This document shows, piece after piece, positions 8,210 to 17,319 of a DNA stretch of 47,126 nt (its first letter is position 1; the number at the start of each line of letters is the position of its first letter). A program made the position numbers and the translations under genes. Source of the stretch: Parcubacteria group bacterium GW2011_GWA2_48_9 (GTDB lineage Bacteria > Patescibacteriota > Patescibacteriia > UBA10025); the NCBI GenBank assembly GCA_001003705.1, contig LCPQ01000005.1, positions 1 through 47,126 of the forward strand. The letters run 5' to 3'. Below the pieces are notes generated by a model. That model did not search any database and was not told where the DNA came from. It saw nothing but the letters and a program-made list of their open reading frames with translations.

Positions 8210-9496
8210 TTAGGTGTTATTTGTGAGTGTATCTATGGCAGTGATCACTTTCTGGTTGTGGGTGATCGTACGGAGATAGTCACGATATCCTGCTGTTTTC
8301 AGATTTTTCAAAGCTTCGGGCTGATCTGCAAGGTGTTTTTCTTCTTCGGTTATAATACGGTCAATTTCCTCATTAGTAACCTCAATGCCTTCTTTTTGTC
8401 CTATTTCTCTGAGTATGAGAGCGCTCTTAATGCGTTTTTCCGCTTCAGGAAGGAACTCTTGTCGAAGACTTTCTTCCGTTTTCTTTATGCTAGAGAGGTA
8501 ATTATCATATTTCATGCCGCGTCGTTCTACGTCATGACGAAGCTCGTGCGACATTCGATCAAGCTCATTGTTTACCAAGAAAACAGGCAACTCACCGAAT
8601 TCAGACTTGCCGATAACTTCTTCGAGTAGGGCTCGCTCGTATCGCTGTTGCTCACGATGCTTTTTTTCTTCTTTGATATTTTGTTCCACGCGTTTTTTCA
8701 GCTCATCAAGGGTGGGGAGATTGGCGACAGTTTTTGCAAATTCATCATCGATCGGAGGAAGAGTTATGTTATATACTGCCGTCACTGCTACTTTGAAAAG
8801 CGCGTCTTTGGATGCAAGGTCTTTTTGATGGTAATTTTTAGGAAAGGTGAGCGTAAACTCCTTCTTTTCGTTTTCTTTCATGTTAATCAGATGGTCTTCA
8901 AATCCAGGAATAAAATTGGATTCTCCGATAATGACCGGGTGGTTTTTTGCCTGGCCTCCGTCGATAGGTACCGAGTCGCGAAAAATTTGAAGATTAACCT
9001 CTACTTTATCACCTCGCGTTGCTGCACGCTGTACGCGCGCCTCAGTACCGTGCATTTTTTGAATGTTGTGAAGCGTTTCCTCTACATCTTTTTTGTCAAC
9101 TTGTGGAGTTTTCTTTTCCACCTTTATTTTTTTGTAGTTCCCCAGCTTGATTTCAGGAATGACTGAAACGGTAGCAGTATAGACAAATGGATTACCTGGT
9201 GCTAGTTTCTGTACGCTAATTTCCGGTTGGCCCACTGTTGTCAGTTTTTCCTGTTTAACAGCTCCAGGGAATGAGTCAGCTACGGCGAATTCGGCCGCGT
9301 GCTGGTATACCCGCATTTCACCGACTCGTTTTACCACTATGTCATAAGGAGCTTTTCCAGGACGAAATCCGGCAATTTCAACTTCGCGCGATATTTCCTG
9401 CACTGCCTGCTGCAGTGCGGGGCGCAGTTCTTCTGGTGTTACCTCAATAGTAAGCGTTACTTGGCTTTTTGGAAGTCTGACAATATGTACATCCAT
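8210..9496 (-). CDS. tig: Trigger factor
   Basis: A 428-residue ribosome-bound chaperone. The ribosome-binding domain contains GFRPGKAPYDIVVKRVG (about 43-59), the signature for docking at L23. An FKBP-like prolyl isomerase domain spans about 150-240 and the helical C-terminal arms fill the rest. Full length for the family. It is the first gene of a tig-nfo-ydcF operon, with a promoter just upstream. The usual downstream clpP/clpX partners are not here. Confidence 0.96.
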   Translation of the reverse strand: MDVHIVRLPKSQVTLTIEVTPEELRPALQQAVQEISREVEIAGFRPGKAPYDIVVKRVGEMRVYQHAAEFAVADSFPGAVKQEKLTTVGQPEISVQKLAPGNPFVYTATVSVIPEIKLGNYKKIKVEKKTPQVDKKDVEETLHNIQKMHGTEARVQRAATRGDKVEVNLQIFRDSVPIDGGQAKNHPVIIGESNFIPGFEDHLINMKENEKKEFTLTFPKNYHQKDLASKDALFKVAVTAVYNITLPPIDDEFAKTVANLPTLDELKKRVEQNIKEEKKHREQQRYERALLEEVIGKSEFGELPVFLVNNELDRMSHELRHDVERRGMKYDNYLSSIKKTEESLRQEFLPEAEKRIKSALILREIGQKEGIEVTNEEIDRIITEEEKHLADQPEALKNLKTAGYRDYLRTITHNQKVITAIDTLTNNT

Positions 9497-9533
9497 ACTC
9501 TTCTATTGGTTCGTGCGAGCAATAAGTTTTTAT

Positions 9534-9562
9534 ACTATACGCAATGTGCGTGAATTCAGCAA
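9534..9562 (-). promoter_or_regulatory. Promoter of the tig operon
   Basis: On the minus strand TTGCTG (9562-9557) is followed after 17 nt by TATAGT (9539-9534). Transcription should start near 9527 and give a ~30-nt leader before the tig ATG, which is preceded by a weak AGAAG. Confidence 0.55.
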
Positions 9563-9578
9563 TGCCCGGTGAATACAG

Positions 9579-10478
9579 CTACATTAATGTTCGTAGAAGT
9601 TTTTCTCCTTCTTTCCGGCCATGTGTGTAAACTTCAAGAAGTTTTACAGGGTTCGTCTCTCGCGCCAGATAATGAATGCGGTTGTGGACTAGCATCACGT
9701 GAGAACGCTTATGCAGTTCGTTTTCTGGAATGATGGTGAATATATTTATTATTTTTTTCCAGGCAGTTCGCCAGCCGAAGAGAATGCTTATCATGGCCGC
9801 TTCTAGAAGTGAGGCAGGAGATTCGATGAATGATTCCAGAAAGGTTTTCTTAGTATTCCGCACGTAAATAATTTTTGATTCAGGGTGCTCATCGATGATT
9901 CGAAGGAAATCCCGTGTTCTGATAGCGTCGCCATCGAAATATCGCTGGCCATTGATAGTAACCCCATGGGGATACCATGGAGGCGGCGCAGAGCTTGCTT
10001 TGATAGAGTCGGGAATGTTTCGATGAACATCGAGATATTCATGCTTTCCCTTGTTGACATTGAATACGCGCACGTAGAATGGTACACCACTTTTAGATAT
10101 TGCTCCCTCGTCAAGACGTTTATGAGTTTGTTGGATACGCATGAGATAATCCATGTCCACCACATTGAGGTCTGGAGGGTGTTTTGTGAAAAGAGAAAGC
10201 AGCGTCTGGAAAATCAGCGGCACAACATTTCTTGTTCTGATAAAGGCGGTATGAACGAGGTCTTGGTAGTAGATGCTTGATCCGAGTGGCGCCTGACCAG
10301 CCAAAAAATACGCAGCATTATGTGCACTGGCAGAACATGCATAGATGGCCTTCACTCTCGGAAGGAGGTCATGTTCCTGAAGGGCGGTGACGACACCAGC
10401 ACCAAACATGCCCATCATGACGCCACCCTCCATAATGAGGATGACGTCTTTTGATGGAGTGGATTGACTCATGTGCAA
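9579..10478 (-). CDS. Patatin-like phospholipase family protein
   Basis: A 299-residue patatin-fold protein, probably a lipid acyl hydrolase on the cytoplasmic face. The oxyanion loop is EGGVMMGMFGAGVV (about 17-30), and the catalytic dyad aspartate is in FDGD (D182). The nucleophile elbow is atypical: it reads ACSAS (47-51), where the family has GxSxG, though the serine (S49) is kept. It resembles the YjjU branch of the family. It is the last gene of a run of five lipid-related genes, so it may remove or recycle acyl chains handled by its neighbours (inference). Confidence 0.82.
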   Translation of the reverse strand: MHMSQSTPSKDVILIMEGGVMMGMFGAGVVTALQEHDLLPRVKAIYACSASAHNAAYFLAGQAPLGSSIYYQDLVHTAFIRTRNVVPLIFQTLLSLFTKHPPDLNVVDMDYLMRIQQTHKRLDEGAISKSGVPFYVRVFNVNKGKHEYLDVHRNIPDSIKASSAPPPWYPHGVTINGQRYFDGDAIRTRDFLRIIDEHPESKIIYVRNTKKTFLESFIESPASLLEAAMISILFGWRTAWKKIINIFTIIPENELHKRSHVMLVHNRIHYLARETNPVKLLEVYTHGRKEGEKLLRTLM

Positions 10479-10499
10479 AAGCTAGTGCAAAGGTGATTA

Positions 10500-11951
10500 C
10501 TAGGTCTTCGGTCGTGAATCTATGATCCGTTTTTCTTTGAGTTCCGTTTCCATGCCAAGCTGCTGGAGAAGTTCAGGTAATGTACGTTGCACGATGCGAA
10601 CAGATACCATGACTTCGTTGTGGACCTTGTGAACTATGGCTTGTTCAAGCGACGTGAAGTCGGTTCCTTCTTTTGGGCAGACATAGAGCGTCATTTCATC
10701 AAGTCCGTAAGGGTCGTTGTCTTTCTTGGTGATTTCAAGCTGCCACTCCTCTATTTCGGACATGCCGGAAAGCAACGGAAAAAATTGATTGAGGTTAATG
10801 AGCTCTCCCTTCACTTTTGTCAGGTGGAATTCTTTGACTTCTGACGATCGCTGCAGGTCGGGAAGAATTCTTGGCACAGTGAGCCCGCAATGAACACACG
10901 GTTCGTATTCAATACCCTGGGTCATGTCGCCAGTTCGGTACCTCACCACAAGAGTTCCTCTCCAGTCCAATGATGTGTAGACGAGTTCGCCAGGATGTCC
11001 GTCCGGTACGCGGTTACCATCTTTGTCAATTACCTCGAAGAAATCAAGGTCAGGGTAGAGATGGTAACCTTCCGACTCATGGCATTGGATCCAAGCAGTT
11101 TTAGCTTCAGTAAATGCGTAGGTAACGAAAATTTTAACATCTTTTGCCCCCATTGATGCGCATAACTCTCTAAGTTTTTCCCGAAGGCCAGGACTGGCAC
11201 GCTCACCTCCCAGAATAATGAATTTAAGATTTTCCAGATTGCGGCCTTCACTCTTTGCCGTGCGGAGCAGATGGTAGATGTAACCGGGGATGCCAAGTAA
11301 TAAGGAGCCTTTTAGACGTTCAAGACCATCGAGAATTTTTTGCGTTCCTGATATCTTACCACCGCCTGTTTGGAGCGTGGTAAGTCCCACGGTCATAAGG
11401 CCAAAGAATGCAAGCCAAAAAGCCAAATGAGGAGCGTATGGAAACGCATTAATTGCCACCGTATCGTGTGGGATACCGATGACGCCGAACATTCTCCGTG
11501 CGCTCTCTTTCAATGTTTCAATATCGCGCGCCGAGTAGGTAAATGGTGTGGGAAGTGCCGTACGGCCGGTGGTGAAATGGATGTGGATTGGCTTGTATTC
11601 CCACTCCAGCATAGGACGTGGGTTCTGGCCGGTGAGTTTCTTGAGAATAATCTTTGCAAGCATGCCAGGAGCCGCGTACTTTTTTATTGAATGTTCGTCA
11701 GGCTGGAGGATGAATTGGCGGGGTTTAGCGCGATCCTCTTCTGTCGGGGCGACGTCACTCTTTGAGGTAAAGGGCACTTTCACCAAATCATCAGTGGTCT
11801 GGATATCTTTGAAGTCAATGTTATTTTTTTTAAAAAGTTCACGGTAATACGGGGAAAAAGGGAGCTGATGACGCATAAACGTGCGAAGTTTTTGGTTTTG
11901 GATCTCCTTTAATTCCTCCTTGGTGAGATGAGATAGTTCTGACCATTCCAT
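10500..11951 (-). CDS. PaaK/CapK-like adenylate-forming enzyme
   Basis: A 483-residue ANL-superfamily protein close to phenylacetate-CoA ligase and coenzyme F390 synthetase. The phosphate-binding loop is represented by HFTTGRTALPTPF (about 129-141), the acyl-adenylate motif by YAFTEAK (about 281-287), and the hinge region by VRYRTGDMT (about 340). A CVHC pair follows, as in zinc-binding PaaK relatives. It should activate a carboxylic acid as an AMP ester, possibly passing it to CoA or another acceptor; the acid is unknown. Its place between three acyltransferases and a patatin-like hydrolase suggests fatty-acid activation (inference). Confidence 0.83.
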   Translation of the reverse strand: MEWSELSHLTKEELKEIQNQKLRTFMRHQLPFSPYYRELFKKNNIDFKDIQTTDDLVKVPFTSKSDVAPTEEDRAKPRQFILQPDEHSIKKYAAPGMLAKIILKKLTGQNPRPMLEWEYKPIHIHFTTGRTALPTPFTYSARDIETLKESARRMFGVIGIPHDTVAINAFPYAPHLAFWLAFFGLMTVGLTTLQTGGGKISGTQKILDGLERLKGSLLLGIPGYIYHLLRTAKSEGRNLENLKFIILGGERASPGLREKLRELCASMGAKDVKIFVTYAFTEAKTAWIQCHESEGYHLYPDLDFFEVIDKDGNRVPDGHPGELVYTSLDWRGTLVVRYRTGDMTQGIEYEPCVHCGLTVPRILPDLQRSSEVKEFHLTKVKGELINLNQFFPLLSGMSEIEEWQLEITKKDNDPYGLDEMTLYVCPKEGTDFTSLEQAIVHKVHNEVMVSVRIVQRTLPELLQQLGMETELKEKRIIDSRPKT

Positions 11952-11961
11952 ATGTGTTAGT

Positions 11962-12594
11962 TTAATACTTATTTATTAAATCAATGCTTTGCATGATGCG
12001 TGATGTCACGTTCCGTAATAGCTCATAGGTGATCGGCTTATCATAGACATCAGAAAATGTCATCGGTTCACCGATAGAGATACGTATTATTCGGGGCCTC
12101 GTGAGGTGTTTAATGATAATAGCACCTAAAGTGACAGATTCATGACTAATGAGACCTACTGGCACAACGGGCACCTTTGACCATAGGGCAAGCCGTGCAG
12201 TTCCTGATTTGCCTTTACTGCTATTACTTTCTCTCTCATCAAGCAATCCTACTGGAAAGATACCGACAACACGTCCTTCACTGAGATATTGGCGGGCAGT
12301 GTCGAGGCATGTCTGTCTATTGTTCTTATCGAATGGGATGCATCCACTCCATCTTTTTGCGACAATCTCTTTCCATAATGGTCCCCATGGAGCGATGCTT
12401 GCAATGAAATGAATTTTTTGGTTAATACGAGGGACCACTACTGCGGCAATAAATAGCGCATCTAGTGGACCCAGGTGGTGGCAGGCGAGAATAAAGGGAC
12501 CACGTTTGGGTATGTTTTCGAGCCCCCTGACCGATCGAATCAAGAGACGGCAAAGAGGGAAGAGGGTTACTCGAGTTATTGGATATACAATCAT
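11962..12594 (-). CDS. PlsC-type acyltransferase, paralogue 1
   Basis: A 210-residue 1-acylglycerol-3-phosphate acyltransferase family protein. The catalytic HX4D motif is HLGPLD (H40, D45). Block III, usually FPEGTR, reads FPVGLLDE, so the glutamate and arginine that bind glycerol phosphate in the family are lost. An N-terminal hydrophobic stretch may touch the membrane. It is most like the next gene upstream: the two share PITYELLR/PISHELLR and MTFSDVYDKPI-type C-terminal segments, so they arose by tandem duplication. The PaaK-like gene starts 10 nt downstream. Confidence 0.85.
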   Translation of the reverse strand: MIVYPITRVTLFPLCRLLIRSVRGLENIPKRGPFILACHHLGPLDALFIAAVVVPRINQKIHFIASIAPWGPLWKEIVAKRWSGCIPFDKNNRQTCLDTARQYLSEGRVVGIFPVGLLDERESNSSKGKSGTARLALWSKVPVVPVGLISHESVTLGAIIIKHLTRPRIIRISIGEPMTFSDVYDKPITYELLRNVTSRIMQSIDLINKY

Positions 12595-12621
12595 CTCTGT
12601 GTGTATTGGGCTTCCGGTCCG

Positions 12622-13251
12622 TTATTGCACGCTCAACTCCTCGATCCGGTTGATAATACGTCCAGTCACCTCACGCAACAATTCATGTGAGATTGGCTTA
12701 TCGTAGACATCGGGGAATGTCATCAGCTGACCAATGGTGATCCGCATGTTGTGTGGGTTCATGAGATGTTTCATAATCATTCTTCCGCGTTTCAGCACGC
12801 GGAAATTATGTAGCCCGACCGGCAGTACGGGTACCTTTGACCATAGGGCCAAGCGAGCGACACCAGTCTTTCCTCGGGAATTTTCCGTTTCGCCATGTTC
12901 TAACAAACCACTGGGAAAAATGCCCACTATCTCGTTTTTTTTCAGATATTCCATTGCAGCGTTGAGGCATTGACTCGGATTCTTTTTATCAAACCGGATT
13001 GACCCTGCCCAATTTTCAAAAATATACTTTTTCCAAAACCAACCGCGGTGGCTGACATTTGCGATAAAGTGTATTTTTTTCTTGATAGCTGAAATAATCA
13101 CTGACGCGATAAATAGTCCATCGAGCGTCCCTGTGTGTTTGCAGGCGATAATATAGGGTCCTTGCTTTGGAGCATATTCCAGGCCATTGATGGAACGGAT
13201 GAAGAACCTGAGAAATGGTGGAATGATGTGGCGCGCAACCGGATAAGCCAT
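12622..13251 (-). CDS. PlsC-type acyltransferase, paralogue 2
   Basis: A 209-residue member of the same family. HX4D is HTGTLD (H39, D44). Block III reads FPSGLLEHGE, again without the FPEGTR glutamate and arginine. It shares the ARLALWSKVPVLPVGL core with paralogue 1 and the ARLALWTRVPVIPVGI version with paralogue 3. It starts 3 nt after the third paralogue's stop and is followed by paralogue 1 after 27 nt. The acyl donor may be acyl-ACP, acyl-CoA or acyl-phosphate, which cannot be told here. Confidence 0.86.
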   Translation of the reverse strand: MAYPVARHIIPPFLRFFIRSINGLEYAPKQGPYIIACKHTGTLDGLFIASVIISAIKKKIHFIANVSHRGWFWKKYIFENWAGSIRFDKKNPSQCLNAAMEYLKKNEIVGIFPSGLLEHGETENSRGKTGVARLALWSKVPVLPVGLHNFRVLKRGRMIMKHLMNPHNMRITIGQLMTFPDVYDKPISHELLREVTGRIINRIEELSVQ

Positions 13252-13254
13252 ATA

Positions 13255-13884
13255 TTAGAAGTGATATCGTTTTCCGCAAAGTTCACTGATAGCATACATC
13301 ATCTTCCTGGTCACAGCACGGAGAATATCGTAGGAGACCGGGATATCGTGAAATTCAGTGAGATCTAAGGCATGTCCGAATGTAATCCGGAAAGGCTTTT
13401 TTTGAAAAAAATATATCCATGCGCGCACTACACTCCGCGTCGCAGGTCCCGTAATGCCAACGGGAATCACCGGAACACGTGTCCATAATGCAAGTCGTGC
13501 CGCGCCCGTCTTTGCCTTTAGGAGATGTTCGTGTGGGTTGCGCGATCCTTCGGGGTAAACGACACACAATTCACCTTGCGCGAGAAGCCGTTGAAATTTG
13601 TCCAAGATCGTTCCGGGTTTACGACCACTTATGAACTGCGTGCCGCTCCAACGCGCGAGGTCATAAGCGCCGGGAAACCACCAGTGGCCCTGGAACGCCA
13701 TGAAATGCACTGAACGTTTTACTCGCTGGAATAAAGTAGCGAAAAGCATCACAGGATCGAAATAACTGATGTGATTGGGTACCAACAACGCCGGACCGTG
13801 TGTGGGAACATTTTCAAGTCCTTCGATATTCTCAACCCGACGTAAGACCAATCGGGCAAGTACATGAGGGAGACCCTCACGCAT
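13255..13884 (-). CDS. PlsC-type acyltransferase, paralogue 3 (most canonical)
   Basis: A 209-residue 1-acylglycerol-3-phosphate acyltransferase family protein. HX4D is HISYFD (H38, D43), and block III is VYPEGSRNP, close to the canonical FPEGTR, unlike its two neighbours. It is therefore the best candidate for a true lysophosphatidate acyltransferase. It starts 9 nt after the hppA stop, so it is probably transcribed with hppA and nusA. Confidence 0.88.
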   Translation of the reverse strand: MREGLPHVLARLVLRRVENIEGLENVPTHGPALLVPNHISYFDPVMLFATLFQRVKRSVHFMAFQGHWWFPGAYDLARWSGTQFISGRKPGTILDKFQRLLAQGELCVVYPEGSRNPHEHLLKAKTGAARLALWTRVPVIPVGITGPATRSVVRAWIYFFQKKPFRITFGHALDLTEFHDIPVSYDILRAVTRKMMYAISELCGKRYHF

Positions 13885-13893
13885 AGAAGATAA

Positions 13894-15771
13894 TTAGAGA
13901 ATAAGTCCGACGATCAAAAGCGCGACTATGTTTAGTACCTTTATCATAGGATTCATAGCAGGGCCCGCTGTGTCTTTGTACGGATCCCCGACAGTATCAC
14001 CAGTGATAGCCGCTTGATGGGCGGGAGATCCTTTACCGCCGTAGTTTCCGTCTTCGATATATTTTTTCGCGTTGTCCCATGCACCCCCGCCAGATGTCAT
14101 TGAGATTGCGACAAAGATACCCGTAATGATACTTCCCACGAGGACGCCGCCAAGCGCTACTGGTCCGAGGATAAAGCCTACGGCAATCGGAACCACGACC
14201 GGAATGAGTGCGGGTACAATCATTTGAGTGATAGCTCCTTTTGTCACGATATCAACTGCACGGCCGTATTCCGGCTTTGCTGTTCGTTCCATGATACCGG
14301 GAATTTCTTTAAACTGACGACGAACTTCCAAGACCACTTTCTGTGCCACTTTACCGACTGCTTCCATGGCCCTTGCGCCGAAATAGTACGGTAAGAGCGC
14401 ACCTATGAGAAGGCCGATGAGTACGATGGGGTCGGACAATGAGAAGAGAAACTCTTTTCCACGATCAATGAGCTCCTGTGTGTATGAGGCGAAGAGTACC
14501 ACTGCTGCAAGTCCAGCGGACCCTATTGCGTATCCCTTCGTTACCGCTTTTGTTGTGTTTCCTACTGCGTCCAGGGGGTCTGTTACACTTCGTACACTCT
14601 CGGGCAAACCGGCCGATTCCGCAATGCCTCCAGCATTATCCGTGATAGGCCCGTAAGCGTCAATTGTGACGATGATGCCTGTGAGCGACAGCATACTCAT
14701 AACAGCAACCGCGATACCATATATGTCTGCAAGTTGGTAGGCTCCGTATATTCCTGCAGCAATTGCAAGGACTGGTAGCGCAGTTGATTTCATACTGACG
14801 GCGAGTCCGGCTATGATATTCGTTCCATGCCCGGTGTTGGAACTTTCCGCAATAGACTTGACCGGCTTATATTTTGAAGATGTGTAGTATTCAGTAAAGA
14901 TGACAATTAGTGCCGTTACAGCCAATCCCACAATCGCAGCCAAGAAAATATTCAAGGGGTCATATTTTCCATTGTCTTTCATGAGCCACTGTGTCGCCGG
15001 CCAGAACCCTGCGGCTGCGAGTACGCCCGACGCGATGAGTCCCTTATACAACGCACCCATGATATTTTTACTTTTTCCAAGCCGTATGACGAAAAGGCTT
15101 ACCACCGATGCAACTATAGATACAGCGCCGATCAAAAGCGGGTATAGAATAACGTTTTCTGCACCCTGGAACGTTAATGCTCCGAGGATCATGGTAGCGA
15201 TAGCTGTCACTGCATACGTTTCAAAAAGGTCAGCTGCCATGCCTGCACAGTCGCCGACATTGTCGCCGACATTGTCTGCGATAAAAGCGGGATTGCCGAA
15301 TGCGAGCCCAATGAGGGCCGTAACGTCTTCAAAAAGCGCGTAGAAACCCGTTACACCTATGAGCCCCAGGCCTACAACAAAGAGACCAGTGACTGCTCCA
15401 CCACGTATAGCCAGCGTCAGCGCTTGACTAAGCCCCTTTTTAGCCGCTTCTGCTGTGCGCACATTTGCTCTCACTGATACCATCATGCCTATATATCCCG
15501 CAGCAGCTGAAAAAACGGCGCCGATCAGGAACCCAAGTGCAATAGAGATACCAAACCCTAACCACAGAAGAATGAACAATATCAGCGCAATCAAGCCGAT
15601 GGTCCGGTATTGCCGGTTCAGATAAGCACGAGCGCCTTCTTGGATTGCATGCGCGATTTCCTGCATTTTATCATCGCCGCGCGGCTGTGACAGGACCCAC
15701 TTGATCAGTATAGAACCGACGATGAGTGCGAAAAATCCTGAGAGAAGTGCAAGGATAATGACAAGCGGCAT
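13894..15771 (-). CDS. hppA: Membrane pyrophosphatase, K+-independent H+-pump type, with internal deletion
   Basis: A 625-residue multi-helix pump that couples pyrophosphate hydrolysis to ion export. Clear motifs are [19 protein letters not shown] (166-184), the [15 protein letters not shown] segment and the C-terminal [14 protein letters not shown]. The [10 protein letters not shown] sequence has Lys and Thr at the two positions that mark K+-independent H+ pumps. The oddity is between residues 150 and 160: ALIGLAFG runs straight into [11 protein letters not shown], whereas family members have about 44 more residues there, including the [20 protein letters not shown]-type PPi-binding loop. 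The frame is kept. The shorter length fits a deletion of part of helix 5 and loop 5-6. It lies 26 bp after nusA. Confidence 0.92.
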   Translation of the reverse strand: MPLVIILALLSGFFALIVGSILIKWVLSQPRGDDKMQEIAHAIQEGARAYLNRQYRTIGLIALILFILLWLGFGISIALGFLIGAVFSAAAGYIGMMVSVRANVRTAEAAKKGLSQALTLAIRGGAVTGLFVVGLGLIGVTGFYALFEDVTALIGLAFGNPAFIADNVGDNVGDCAGMAADLFETYAVTAIATMILGALTFQGAENVILYPLLIGAVSIVASVVSLFVIRLGKSKNIMGALYKGLIASGVLAAAGFWPATQWLMKDNGKYDPLNIFLAAIVGLAVTALIVIFTEYYTSSKYKPVKSIAESSNTGHGTNIIAGLAVSMKSTALPVLAIAAGIYGAYQLADIYGIAVAVMSMLSLTGIIVTIDAYGPITDNAGGIAESAGLPESVRSVTDPLDAVGNTTKAVTKGYAIGSAGLAAVVLFASYTQELIDRGKEFLFSLSDPIVLIGLLIGALLPYYFGARAMEAVGKVAQKVVLEVRRQFKEIPGIMERTAKPEYGRAVDIVTKGAITQMIVPALIPVVVPIAVGFILGPVALGGVLVGSIITGIFVAISMTSGGGAWDNAKKYIEDGNYGGKGSPAHQAAITGDTVGDPYKDTAGPAMNPMIKVLNIVALLIVGLIL

Positions 15772-15797
15772 ACAAACGTGTTGTTAATGGTAAGTAC

Positions 15798-17210
15798 TTA
15801 TGGGGCGGGCTGGTCTTTTTCTTTCTGTGTCGGTGCCGCCCCTGTCTCTGTCGGAGACGTCGGTTCGATGGGTTGTTCCGGTACGGTTACTGAAGGTGGC
15901 TGTTGGACTTCTGTCACAGTTGCTTTTTCAGCCAGTGGCTTTTCTGTAGTTTCATTCTCTGGTTGTGTCGCCGGAGCAGCCTGAATTTCCGGTTTTTGGG
16001 CCTGGGGTTTCGTTCCACCCTCACCAATGATATCGATTTTCCATCCCGTCAACTTCGCAGCGAGACGGACGTTCTGGCCCGCTTTCCCGATGGCTAGCGA
16101 CAGCTGATCTTCCTTCACCTCTACAAGTGCGGTTTTTGATTCCTCATTCAGCTTAACACTTAGGACTTTCGCTGGTGATAACGCATTGCTTAAAAATGCT
16201 TCGGGATCTTCCGCCCATTCAATGATGTCAATTTTTTCTCCGCCTAGCTCAGTAATAACCGTTTGTACACGACTGCCGCGCTGGCCGACACATGATCCAA
16301 CTGGGTCAATATTCTGCTGATGAGCCACGACGGCGACTTTTGACCGTGCACCAGCCTCGCGAGCAATTGATTTTATCTCGACGGAGCCGTTGTTGATTTC
16401 AGGCACTTCAATGGCAAACAGTTTTCTGACTGTTTCAGCGTGTGATCGCGAAATGATGATTTCCGGGCCCTTTGAAGTTTTATTTACCGCAACAACATAG
16501 AATTTCATGCGCTGGCCCGGACGGTACCGTTCGTTCGGTATCTGTTCAGGCGGAGGCAAGAGGGCGGTTGTTCGGCCAAGATCGATAAGGATCATGCGTC
16601 CCTCGGCGCGCTGTATGATTCCATTGATGAGTTCCCCTTCTTTAGCCTTGAATTCAGTTAGGATGGTCTCACGCTCAGCTTCGCGTAGACGTTGGATAAT
16701 GACTTGCTTTGCTGTCTGTGCTGCCATGCGTCCATAGGCCGCCGGTGGAAATAATTCTGTTTCAATTACGTCTCCGACTTTCGATCCCTTTTTTATTTTT
16801 TTCGCTTCCGTTAATCCAATTTCCTTTTTCGGATCAAATCTGTCTTCTTTTTCTTCTTCATTCTCACCCTCGGTTTTTACCATCCCCTGAGTTTCAATGG
16901 CGGCAACGGATTCCTTTTTCTCCACGACAGGAGCAGTTTCAGCTTCCACCTTCTGTTTTTCCCGTTCGGCCATCATTTCTTCATATTTTTTCACCTTTTC
17001 ATCCTCCACGACTGTTTTCACATCGAAAACGCGCGACACCCCAGTTTCGAGGTTAAAGGTAACTTTGACGTTCTGATTTTTTTCACCGAAGTCCTTCCGA
17101 TACGCGACAGCCAGCGCCGCTTCGACTGTCTCAACTACGGCTTCGACGGGAATATTTTTCTCCTCAGAGATCTGCTTAATTGCTTGGAATATTGAGGTTT
17201 GTTGTGACAT
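15798..17210 (-). CDS. nusA: Transcription termination/antitermination factor NusA
   Basis: A 470-residue NusA. It has an N-terminal polymerase-binding domain, an S1 domain (about 185-255), KH1 with DPVGSCVGQRGSRVQ and KH2 with AIGKAGQNVRLAAKLTG. Two features are unusual: a charged Glu/Lys-rich insert of about 60 residues (about 68-125) inside the N-terminal domain, and a C-terminal tail of about 70 residues rich in Pro, Thr, Glu and Gln. There is no rimP upstream or infB downstream, the usual nusA neighbours; hppA follows. The leader holds a promoter and an intrinsic-terminator-like hairpin, which could let NusA level control its own expression (inference). Confidence 0.95.
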   Translation of the reverse strand: MSQQTSIFQAIKQISEEKNIPVEAVVETVEAALAVAYRKDFGEKNQNVKVTFNLETGVSRVFDVKTVVEDEKVKKYEEMMAEREKQKVEAETAPVVEKKESVAAIETQGMVKTEGENEEEKEDRFDPKKEIGLTEAKKIKKGSKVGDVIETELFPPAAYGRMAAQTAKQVIIQRLREAERETILTEFKAKEGELINGIIQRAEGRMILIDLGRTTALLPPPEQIPNERYRPGQRMKFYVVAVNKTSKGPEIIISRSHAETVRKLFAIEVPEINNGSVEIKSIAREAGARSKVAVVAHQQNIDPVGSCVGQRGSRVQTVITELGGEKIDIIEWAEDPEAFLSNALSPAKVLSVKLNEESKTALVEVKEDQLSLAIGKAGQNVRLAAKLTGWKIDIIGEGGTKPQAQKPEIQAAPATQPENETTEKPLAEKATVTEVQQPPSVTVPEQPIEPTSPTETGAAPTQKEKDQPAP

Positions 17211-17239
17211 AGGGATGTTGGTTGAGGGTATTATTCACT

Positions 17240-17268
17240 AAAAAACAGCTAGTGTAGGATAACACTAG
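17240..17268 (-). terminator. Terminator-like hairpin in the nusA leader (possible attenuator)
   Basis: On the minus strand CTAGTGT (17268-17262) pairs with ACACTAG (17255-17249) around a 6-nt loop. Three bases later a run of six T follows (17245-17240). It lies after the nusA promoter and 30 nt before the nusA ATG, so it can only act on the nusA transcript or on readthrough from yraN. Confidence 0.65.
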
Positions 17269-17280
17269 TCTTCATGAGGC

Positions 17281-17309
17281 AGTGTACCAAACACACACAA
17301 GGATTGCAA
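17281..17309 (-). promoter_or_regulatory. Promoter of nusA
   Basis: TTGCAA (17309-17304), a 17-nt spacer and TACACT (17286-17281) preceded by TGG, an extended -10. Expected start near 17274, giving a ~64-nt leader. Confidence 0.6.
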
Positions 17310-17319
17310 GGGGGTATGA

